Assembly (NCBI GenBank): GCA_002407925.1
Contig: DHPN01000002.1
Coordinates: 7,489-12,819, forward strand
DNA: 5,331 nucleotides
Direction of reading: 5' to 3'
Source of the DNA: Atopobiaceae bacterium UBA5363
GTDB taxonomy: Bacteria > Actinomycetota > Coriobacteriia > Coriobacteriales > Atopobiaceae
A model generated the notes under the pieces. It worked only from the letters and a program-made list of their open reading frames with translations, ran no database searches and was not told the origin of the DNA. The translations under genes and the position numbers were made by a program. Positions within the stretch are counted from its first letter, which is position 1, and each line of letters starts with the position of its first letter. This document shows, in pieces, positions 1-5,331 of this stretch.

Positions 1-1286
1 TCAACGAGCCAATCAACTGCCTTGCTGCGGCGAATCGACTGCCGCACTGCTGGCAGGCGGCCATCTTGCTTGAACTCTGCAATGGAAGCATCAATGTTTT
101 TCACTTGAGAGTTCTTGAACTCTTTGCAAACATCTTCGTCTGTGCACTCAATCCCCAGCTTTTCGACCAAGGCATCCAAAGCCAGTGACTGACGCGCACG
201 ATCTTCAGCCTGCTCGTGAAGGTCGGCAAGGAAATCATCGCTTTTTATTTGTCGTGCGTTGAGGTACATATCCAAGTTCATGCCCCGACGGCTGAGCTGT
301 CCCAAAAACTCATTGGCCAGCTCAGAGAAGACCTGATTTTGATAGTCCTCAGGGACTTTCTCAAGATCAAGCTGCTCCCCAATCGCAGCTACTGCGCGAT
401 CCTCCTTGAGGCCAGGCAAGCGCTGCTTCTTATCCTGCTCGATCTCCTCTTTGACAGCGTCGCGAAACTTCTCCACGGTGTCAAAACCAAAGCTTGACTT
501 TGCAAACTCATCTGTCAGCTCGGGAGTCACAGGCTTTTTGATGGAGGTAACGGTCACAACAGCCTCAAAGTTACGATTGCCTTTCTCGTCTGCCGGTTCC
601 GGATCTTCCATGCGATGCTCGCGTGACCAGGTGATGTCCTTCGTCTCCCCGACTTTCATGCCGACGACCGCGTCAACGAATGCCTTCGGCAGATTAGGGT
701 TCGCCAGGCCCAAGGTGCGCGCTTCCCCTGCGAGCTCAGGGACGTTAAGCTTGTTCTCCACCTTGGCAACTATCATGTCGCCCGCCTTGACAACAGCGGC
801 GTCGGGATCATCCTCGTAGGTGGTGTGATAGCTCATGAGCTGCTCGACTTGTGCGTCGATCTCGGCTTCCGTGGCAGTCGCAGGCGGCATCTTGATCGCT
901 GGCGCGTCATAGCTCTTAAGCGCACAAGAAGGGGGCACGACGACGGTGCATGAGGTGTGATACTCCTCATGTTCGACCACGGGCTCCACATCCTTGCCCC
1001 AGTCAGGCCGCTTCACCGGAACAATGTCAAGCTCTTCGATCATATACGGCTGAACGTGCTGCATGAGGTCATCAGTCGCCTGGGCAAGTACGCCCTTGCG
1101 CCCCACAATGCTGTCAATAACAGGCCGAGGGGCGTGGCCTCGACGAAATCCTTGGAAGTTGTATTTGTACGCGATGTCCTTATATGCCTGCTTGACAGCC
1201 GCATCTACGTCCTCCGCAGCTACGGTGACCTTTACTGCCACCTTGTCATCAGCGGCCTTCTCAGAAGTGACGGTGATCTTCAACAT
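1..1286 (-). CDS. tig: Trigger factor, ribosome-associated chaperone (3' end cut off by window edge)
   Basis: Trigger factor docks at the ribosomal exit tunnel and shields nascent chains in the cytosol. Translating the minus strand from position 1286 gives 428 residues with no stop before the window edge. E. coli Tig has about 432, so only a short C-terminal tail is probably missing. The ribosome-binding domain (about residues 1-115) carries the signature NFQGFRRGHAPRPVI at about 43-57, matching the E. coli GFRxGK ribosome-docking loop. A shortened, diverged FKBP-like domain follows (about 165-250, from KAGDMIVAKVE to VVTVTSIKK). Next comes the helical chaperone domain, starting at TPELTDEFAKSSFGF. 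An in-frame stop at 1299-1301 excludes an earlier start. The start is either ATG at 1286 or the immediately following TTG at 1283. I give the ATG, although the Shine-Dalgarno spacing favours the TTG. It lies 62 bases downstream of a tRNA-Leu. In many bacteria clpP follows tig, which cannot be seen here. Confidence 0.95.
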   Translation of the reverse strand, partial: MLKITVTSEKAADDKVAVKVTVAAEDVDAAVKQAYKDIAYKYNFQGFRRGHAPRPVIDSIVGRKGVLAQATDDLMQHVQPYMIEELDIVPVKRPDWGKDVEPVVEHEEYHTSCTVVVPPSCALKSYDAPAIKMPPATATEAEIDAQVEQLMSYHTTYEDDPDAAVVKAGDMIVAKVENKLNVPELAGEARTLGLANPNLPKAFVDAVVGMKVGETKDITWSREHRMEDPEPADEKGNRNFEAVVTVTSIKKPVTPELTDEFAKSSFGFDTVEKFRDAVKEEIEQDKKQRLPGLKEDRAVAAIGEQLDLEKVPEDYQNQVFSELANEFLGQLSRRGMNLDMYLNARQIKSDDFLADLHEQAEDRARQSLALDALVEKLGIECTDEDVCKEFKNSQVKNIDASIAEFKQDGRLPAVRQSIRRSKAVDWLV

Positions 1287-1287
1287 T

Positions 1288-1292
1288 CCTCC
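1288..1292 (-). promoter_or_regulatory. Shine-Dalgarno of tig, unusually close to the ATG
   Basis: On the minus strand the motif GGAGG (1292-1288) is a perfect match to the anti-Shine-Dalgarno core. One base (1287) separates it from ATG at 1286-1284, which is too close for normal initiation. The next codon, TTG at 1283-1281, is 4 bases away and better placed. The site therefore bears directly on which start is used, and the protein would begin either Met-Leu-Lys-Ile or Met-Lys-Ile. Confidence 0.75.
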
Positions 1293-1305
1293 AGTGTCTC
1301 ATGCT

Positions 1306-1326
1306 GGCTACCGCGAGGCGGAAGCC
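1306..1326 (-). other. GC-rich hairpin in the tRNA-tig spacer
   Basis: Read on the minus strand, the arms are GGCT-T-CCGC and GCGG-T-AGCC around a CTC loop. That gives eight Watson-Crick pairs, six of them G-C, interrupted by one T-T mismatch. It begins 22 bases after the tRNA CCA end and finishes 13 bases before the tig Shine-Dalgarno. There is no T-run after it on either strand, so it does not look like an intrinsic terminator. Possible roles are protecting the 5' end of the processed tig mRNA or guiding RNase processing. No function is shown by the sequence. Confidence 0.6.
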
Positions 1327-1348
1327 TTAGCTGTATCTCGTGAGTGCC

Positions 1349-1436
1349 TGGTGCGGGCGAAAGGACTCGAACCTTCATGGGAGATAGTCCCACTGGAACC
1401 TAAATCCAGCGCGTCTACCAGTTCCGCCACGCCCGC
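1349..1436 (-). tRNA. tRNA-Leu (anticodon UAG), CCA encoded
   Basis: This decodes CUA and, by wobble, other CUN leucine codons. The cloverleaf is complete on the minus strand. The acceptor is GCGGGCG paired with CGCCCGC over 7 perfect pairs. The D stem is GCG/CGC with a loop containing GGTAGA. The anticodon stem is CTGGA/TCCAG with loop TTTAGGT, placing anticodon TAG at 1402-1400. The T arm is GAAGG-TTCGAGT-CCTTT with one G-T pair. The variable arm is long (GGGA-CTATC-TCCC), as expected for class II tRNAs, and with the UAG anticodon it identifies leucine. The discriminator A is at 1352 and the CCA at 1351-1349 is genomically encoded. The body is 85 nt, or 88 with CCA. It lies between carB and tig in the same orientation. 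Confidence 0.97.
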
Positions 1437-1456
1437 ACATTCGCACACAAGAGTAG

Positions 1457-1465
1457 ATAATAGCA
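1457..1465 (-). promoter_or_regulatory. Probable extended -10 promoter for tRNA-Leu (and tig)
   Basis: On the minus strand TGCTATTAT (1465-1457) contains a -10 hexamer TATTAT, five of six matches to TATAAT, preceded by the extended -10 element TGn. A start about 7 bases downstream, near 1450, would leave a leader of about 14 bases before the mature tRNA 5' end at 1436, a usual geometry. At 16-18 base spacing no hexamer resembles TTGACA. That fits an extended -10 promoter, which can work without a good -35. Since no promoter-like site is obvious in the short tRNA-tig spacer, tig may be driven from here too. Confidence 0.6.
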
Positions 1466-1479
1466 AACGTATCACGTTT
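1465..1479. repeat. 15-base inverted repeat abutting the tRNA promoter
   Basis: AAACGT-GAT-ACGTTT is a perfect 6-base inverted repeat with a 3-base centre. It occupies the spacer between the -35 and -10 positions and shares its last base with the TGn element. As RNA the stem would be weak and mostly A-U. As DNA it has the size and symmetry of a dimeric repressor site. No regulator can be named, and a chance palindrome in AT-rich promoter DNA is possible. Confidence 0.35.
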
Positions 1480-1565
1480 TAAGATGCAAAACTCATTACA
1501 TGTGTGTAGGCGGCGCGCGCAAAGGCATAACTTACGATCTCTGCACACACCTCCGCACCACGCAA

Positions 1566-4500
1566 TCAGCCGATCATCAATGGAAGGTCTTGTAACGCAT
1601 ACACATCGAGCGTGCGCCCGCGCACAGCGGCAAGAGCCTGCACGAGTGCCGTCGCGCCCGACAGCGCCGTCACAAGCGTCACACCGCGATTGACCGCTTC
1701 AGAGCGCATGCGCTCGGTATCGCCGCGAGAGTCGTGCCCGTGAGGGGTGTTGATGATAAAGCCCACCTCCCCTGAGGCAATTTCGTCGAGTACGTTCGGG
1801 TGGCCCTCCGAAATGCGGCACAAGACGCGACAGCCGATGCCGGCTGCGCGCAGCGTCTTGGCCGTTCCCGCAGTGGCCATGATGGCATAGCCGAGATTTG
1901 CCAGCGCAAGCGCGACAGGCGCGATCGCGCGCTTGTCGCGGTCACAGACTGAGATGAATGCGGTGCCCTTCTCCGGCATCTCATAGTCAATGGCCTGGCG
2001 CGTCTTGGCATACGCCTCCGGGAACGTGCGTCCCACTCCCATAACCTCGCCTGTCGAACGCATCTCTGGGCCAAGTGAGATCTCAGCTCCGGGAAAACGG
2101 CTCCAGGGCATTACCGCCTCCTTGACGGCAAAATAGCCACGAGGCGCAGCCTCATCTGGCAGCTCACCTGCCGCACGTAGCCCAGCTATGCTCTCTCCTG
2201 CCATTATGCGAGCAGCAAGACGTGCCAGCGGCATACATGTCGCCTTCGAAGAAAATGGTACGGTGCGACTCGCCCGCGGGTTGAGCTCAATGACGAAAAC
2301 TTGCTCATCTTTGATGGCGAACTGAATGTTCAGCAGGCCTTTAATCCCCACTGCCAATGCGAGGCGCGATGTGATGTCACGTACGTGGGCGACGAGGGCA
2401 TCAGATAGCGAAAACGGCGGGAAGCAGCATGCCGAGTCGCCGGAGTGTATGCCACACTCCTCAATGTGCTCAAGCACTGATCCCACATAGCACTCACGTG
2501 TGTCACACAGTGCGTCCACATCAAGCTCGATGGCATCCTCAAGAAAAGCATCGAGGTAGACGGGATGGTCGGGGGTGACACGCATAGCAGTGGACATGTA
2601 GGTGGCAAGTTCCGCGTCATCGTAGACGATGGCCATCCCACGACCGCCAAGCACGTAGCTCGGCCGCACAATAAGCGGATAGCCGATACGCCGCGCCGCG
2701 GCACGGGCCTCTTCATCTGTTTGTGCCACACATGAGGGGGGATAGGCGATACCAAGGTTTTCGAGAAGCGAAGAGAACCTTTCACGATCCTCCGCAAGGT
2801 CGATCGCGTCCGATTGCGTACCCAATATGGGCACGTTAGCCTCAGCAAGGCGGCGAGCCAGATTGATAGGCGTCTGGCCACCAAGGGTCACGATCACGCC
2901 CTTTGGATGTACCACCTCAACGACATCCATCACATCCTCGAAGGTTAACGGCGCAAAGTAAAGACGATCGGACGTGTCGTAGTCAGTTGAGACCGTTTCG
3001 GGATTGCAGTTGACCATGACAGTCTCAAAGCCCTGTTCATGGAGGGCATAGCTCGCATGGACACAGCAATAGTCGAACTCTATTCCCTGGCCAATGCGGT
3101 TCGGGCCTGCTGATAAGATCATCACCCGTGGCCTCACAGGCTCACGGGGATCGGCAGGCGCAGCACTTCCTGCCATTTCGCCGTCGGCCTCGTAGCTAAG
3201 ATAGTGATAGCTTGTGTGCGCTTCGAATTCACCTGCGCAGGTATCAACGGTGCCGACCTTGGGCCGCACCCCCTCTACCTCCCTGAGCGCACGCACCACC
3301 CGTTCGTCGGTCTTTGTAAGATGGGCAAGCTGCGCGTCAGAGAAGCCAAGCTGCTTTGCAGCAAGCATGCGCTTTCTGTCAAGCCCCGAAAGGCCCACCT
3401 CTGCAAGGTGGCGAGCGACGCAAACAATATCTGACATGCGCAATAGGTACCACTTGTCTATTCCTGAGAGCTCATGAAGGCGCTCACAGGTCCAGCCACG
3501 ACGAAGGGCTTCGACGATATAGAAAATGCGCTCGGGCGTCGGCGTGCTTACACGTTGGACAAGCTCTGCTGCCACTACGTCAGCCAGCCTGTCCGTCTTG
3601 TCATTGGCAAGAAGGCCGGTATAGCCTTGCTCAAGCGATCGAAGCGCCTTTTGAAGCGCTTCCTCGAAGCAACGGCCTATTGCCATGACCTCTCCTACCG
3701 ATTTCATGCGCGTGGTGAGCGTCTCAGAGGTGCCCTTGAACTTCTCAAAAGCGAACCTCGGAACCTTGACAACGCAGTAATCAAGCGCTGGCTCAAAGCA
3801 GGCAGGAGTCTTCAACGTGATGTCATTGGTGATCTCGTCAAGGGTGTAGCCCACAGCAAGCAGCGCTGCAGCCTTGGCTATAGGAAAGCCCGTCGCCTTG
3901 GAGGCCAGCGCCGACGAGCGGCTCACGCGAGGGTTCATCTCGATTACGAGCACGCGGCCGTCATGAGGGTTCACGGCAAACTGCACGTTCGATCCTCCCG
4001 TCGCAACTCCTACGCGCTCCAAGATCGCAATTGAGTAGTCGCGCAGGTGCTGAAGCTCCTGGTCGGTCAAGGTCTGAGCTGGCGCCACGGTGATGGAGTC
4101 ACCTGTATGAACGCCCATGGGGTCAAGGTTTTCAATGGAGCAAATCACGATGCCATTTCCAGTCGCATCGCGCATGACCTCCATCTCAATTTCCTTCCAA
4201 CCTTCCACTGACTCCTCGACGAGCACTTCATGCTCCGGTGAGAGAGATAGGCCCTGGGAGGCGATACGCGTGAGGTCAGCTTCGTTGCGGGCGATGCCAC
4301 CCCCTGCGCCACCAAGCGTAAAGCTTGGTCGTATGACAACGGGATATCCGAGCTTTTGAGCCTCTGAGTAGGCTTGTTGCATGTTGTGAGCAAATCCGGA
4401 GCGCGCAACCTCAAGGCCAATGTCGCGCATTGCAGCTGCGAAAAGCTCTCGGTCTTCGCCGCATTTGATCGAATCGAGGTCACAGCCAATGACCTCGACG

Positions 4501-4835
4501 TGCTCACGAGCGAGCACGCCTGTCTCGCCAAGAGCAACCGCACAGTTAAGCGCCGTCTGGCCGCCCATATTCGGAAGCAGGGCATCAGGATGCTCGCGCT
4601 CTATGACCTTTGACACAGAATCGACGGTAATGGGCTCGACATAGGTCCGATCCGCAGTATTGGGATCAGTCATGATCGTTGCGGGATTCGAGTTCACGAG
4701 AACGACCTCGTACCCCTCACGTCGCAACGCCCTGCAGGCCTGCGTGCCGGAATAGTCAAACTCACACGCTTGGCCTATAACGATGGGACCACTTCCGATG
4801 ACGAGAATTTTGTGAATGTCAGTCCGTTTTGGCAT
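1566..4835 (-). CDS. carB: Carbamoyl-phosphate synthase large subunit
   Basis: CarB makes carbamoyl phosphate from bicarbonate, two ATP and ammonia channelled from CarA, feeding pyrimidine and arginine synthesis in the cytosol. It has 1089 aa against 1073 in E. coli, is full length, and opens with the near-universal MPKRTDI. It has two ATP-grasp halves. In the first (about 1-403), R129, R169, E215, Q285, E299, N301 and R303 coincide with E. coli numbering as I recall it. In the second (about 558-950), the equivalents include R684, R724, Q838, E850, N852 and R854. An oligomerisation domain lies between them. The ornithine-site acids E792, D800 and E906 are kept. The C-terminal MGS-like regulatory domain (about 951-1089) keeps K968, T988, T991 and N1029, but has R1007 and P1031 where E. 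coli has K993 and T1017. Small insertions lie near 552-566 and 886-898. The ATG directly follows the carA stop, and a purine-rich AAGGGAAGG 9 bases upstream, inside carA, probably serves as its ribosome site, so translation is likely coupled. Confidence 0.98.
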   Translation of the reverse strand: MPKRTDIHKILVIGSGPIVIGQACEFDYSGTQACRALRREGYEVVLVNSNPATIMTDPNTADRTYVEPITVDSVSKVIEREHPDALLPNMGGQTALNCAVALGETGVLAREHVEVIGCDLDSIKCGEDRELFAAAMRDIGLEVARSGFAHNMQQAYSEAQKLGYPVVIRPSFTLGGAGGGIARNEADLTRIASQGLSLSPEHEVLVEESVEGWKEIEMEVMRDATGNGIVICSIENLDPMGVHTGDSITVAPAQTLTDQELQHLRDYSIAILERVGVATGGSNVQFAVNPHDGRVLVIEMNPRVSRSSALASKATGFPIAKAAALLAVGYTLDEITNDITLKTPACFEPALDYCVVKVPRFAFEKFKGTSETLTTRMKSVGEVMAIGRCFEEALQKALRSLEQGYTGLLANDKTDRLADVVAAELVQRVSTPTPERIFYIVEALRRGWTCERLHELSGIDKWYLLRMSDIVCVARHLAEVGLSGLDRKRMLAAKQLGFSDAQLAHLTKTDERVVRALREVEGVRPKVGTVDTCAGEFEAHTSYHYLSYEADGEMAGSAAPADPREPVRPRVMILSAGPNRIGQGIEFDYCCVHASYALHEQGFETVMVNCNPETVSTDYDTSDRLYFAPLTFEDVMDVVEVVHPKGVIVTLGGQTPINLARRLAEANVPILGTQSDAIDLAEDRERFSSLLENLGIAYPPSCVAQTDEEARAAARRIGYPLIVRPSYVLGGRGMAIVYDDAELATYMSTAMRVTPDHPVYLDAFLEDAIELDVDALCDTRECYVGSVLEHIEECGIHSGDSACCFPPFSLSDALVAHVRDITSRLALAVGIKGLLNIQFAIKDEQVFVIELNPRASRTVPFSSKATCMPLARLAARIMAGESIAGLRAAGELPDEAAPRGYFAVKEAVMPWSRFPGAEISLGPEMRSTGEVMGVGRTFPEAYAKTRQAIDYEMPEKGTAFISVCDRDKRAIAPVALALANLGYAIMATAGTAKTLRAAGIGCRVLCRISEGHPNVLDEIASGEVGFIINTPHGHDSRGDTERMRSEAVNRGVTLVTALSGATALVQALAAVRGRTLDVYALQDLPLMIG

Positions 4836-5331
4836 TTAGAAGCGCCTTCCCTTAGCAAAATCGATAGCCAGATAGTTGTTGCTTCCTCTTTTCGACATAA
4901 GGCGCATAAATGCTTTGAAAAGATAGCGAGAGTCATGTGGTCCCGGGCAGGCTTCAGGGTGATACTGCACAGCAAACGCGGGCTCATCGAGCAGCTGAAA
5001 CCCCTCAGGCGTACCATCGTTCAGATTGACATGGGTCAGGCGCACACGCCCGTGATGAGCGCTTTGGATCACAGGAGCGATGTGATGCTGAGACCAAAAT
5101 CTCAGGTCATCGCTATGATATGCCGTCTCCCCACCTGACTGTGAGGAGATCAGCGGACCGATTGCGTCATCCCAGACAAGGCCATAGTTGTGGTTTTGCG
5201 CCGTAATTTCAACGCGACCTGTTAGCAGGTTCATCACAGGCTCGTTTCCCCCATGATGACCAAATGGCAGCTTTTCAAGCGAGGCCCCTATGGCATGCGC
5301 AAGGATCTGGTTGCCTAAGCAGATCCCAAAG
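4836..5331 (-). CDS. carA: Carbamoyl-phosphate synthase small subunit, glutaminase (5' part cut off by window edge)
   Basis: CarA hydrolyses glutamine and passes ammonia through a tunnel to CarB. Only the last 164 residues are present, against about 382 for the whole E. coli protein. They cover the class I glutamine amidotransferase domain from just before the nucleophile elbow. The nucleophile Cys lies in FGICLGNQILA (codon 5321-5319). The motif FGHHGGNEPV follows, then ITAQNH. The catalytic His and Glu lie in QYHPEACPGPHD (codons 4961-4959 and 4955-4953). All three triad residues are intact. Between ITAQNH and the LTHVNLNDGT motif there are about 35 more residues than in E. coli CarA. The residue after HPEA is Cys where E. 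coli has Ser. The TAA stop at 4838-4836 touches the carB ATG. The start, promoter and any pyrimidine or arginine control lie beyond the right edge. Confidence 0.97.
   Translation of the reverse strand, partial: FGICLGNQILAHAIGASLEKLPFGHHGGNEPVMNLLTGRVEITAQNHNYGLVWDDAIGPLISSQSGGETAYHSDDLRFWSQHHIAPVIQSAHHGRVRLTHVNLNDGTPEGFQLLDEPAFAVQYHPEACPGPHDSRYLFKAFMRLMSKRGSNNYLAIDFAKGRRF

Larger units (their letters stand above)
1437..1565. other. Intergenic region between carB and tRNA-Leu
   Basis: These 129 bases lie between the carB stop and the tRNA 5' end. The half nearest the tRNA is AT-rich and holds the promoter and inverted repeat described separately. The half nearest carB is GC-rich, with alternating GCGCGC and GTGTGT runs. 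I found no hairpin followed by a T-run, so there is no clear intrinsic terminator for carAB. Termination may be Rho-dependent, or transcription may read through into the tRNA. No plausible small gene was seen. Confidence 0.6.

Noticed and set aside
1306..1326. Intrinsic terminator for the tRNA transcript
   Set aside because: The hairpin is real, but no T-tract follows it on the minus strand. It also lies just ahead of the tig ribosome site.
216..1343. Overlapping open frames on the plus strand opposite tig
   Set aside because: They are antisense to a continuous, well conserved trigger factor frame, show no recognisable motif, and have low-complexity Ser/Arg/Leu-rich translations typical of shadows.
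1488..1493. TTGCAT as a -35 element for the tRNA promoter
   Set aside because: It is 21 bases from the TATTAT hexamer, well outside the 16-18 range, and matches only half of TTGACA.
1500..1565. Possible terminator downstream of carB using the GTGTGT/ACACAC and GCGCGC runs
   Set aside because: The complementary arms are only about six bases and some 40 bases apart, and no T-run follows, so a terminator cannot be supported.
1484..1693. Short plus-strand frame running from the carB-tRNA spacer into the carB 3' end
   Set aside because: It overlaps the conserved carB terminus, has no convincing ribosome site, and its His/Arg-rich translation resembles nothing I know.
2330..2884. Minus-strand open frame of 184 codons inside carB in another frame
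   Set aside because: It is a shadow of carB, whose own frame is uninterrupted and carries all expected motifs here. There is no sign of a frameshift or internal gene.
3204..4034. Several plus-strand open frames up to 186 codons opposite carB
   Set aside because: They are antisense to conserved ATP-grasp and linker codons, overlap one another in different frames, and have Arg/Ser-rich composition without family motifs.
1..5331. A novel defence, mobile or CRISPR-like system
   Set aside because: All substantial coding capacity is accounted for by tig, tRNA-Leu, carB and carA. There are no direct-repeat arrays, transposase motifs or unexplained gaps longer than 129 bases.

Overview
This is an ordinary housekeeping stretch of a bacterial chromosome, with every gene on the minus strand. 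In transcription order (right to left) it holds the 3' part of carA (glutaminase subunit of carbamoyl-phosphate synthetase), the complete carB (large subunit), a tRNA-Leu with anticodon UAG, and tig (trigger factor), which runs off the left edge. Base composition is moderately GC-rich. The tRNA gene encodes its own CCA. CarB resembles actinobacterial forms at its C-terminus, and CarA and Tig carry segments I associate from memory with Coriobacteriia (Atopobium/Olsenella-like). A coriobacterial source is therefore my best guess, not a demonstrated assignment.

Layout. 4836-5331 is the C-terminal 164 residues of CarA, containing the whole Cys-His-Glu amidotransferase triad. 1566-4835 is CarB, 1089 aa, whose ATG directly abuts the CarA stop with no spacer. 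1437-1565 is a 129-base intergenic region with a convincing extended -10 promoter and an abutting 15-base inverted repeat, but no clear intrinsic terminator for carAB. 1349-1436 is tRNA-Leu(UAG). 1287-1348 is a 62-base tRNA-tig spacer with a compact GC-rich hairpin and a strong Shine-Dalgarno. 3-1286 is tig, 428 residues visible, with only the extreme C-terminus missing.

How the genes work together. CarA strips ammonia from glutamine and passes it to CarB, which makes carbamoyl phosphate for pyrimidine and arginine synthesis. The tRNA and tig probably form a second unit, with tig mRNA released when the tRNA 3' end is processed. This unit serves translation and nascent-chain folding and has no evident metabolic link to carAB.

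I found no mobile element, CRISPR array, phage gene or unknown gene system. The open frames on the plus strand are antisense shadows of the conserved genes. The points worth a second look are small: an insertion in the CarA amidotransferase domain, effector-site substitutions in CarB, and the regulatory architecture around the tRNA and the tig start.
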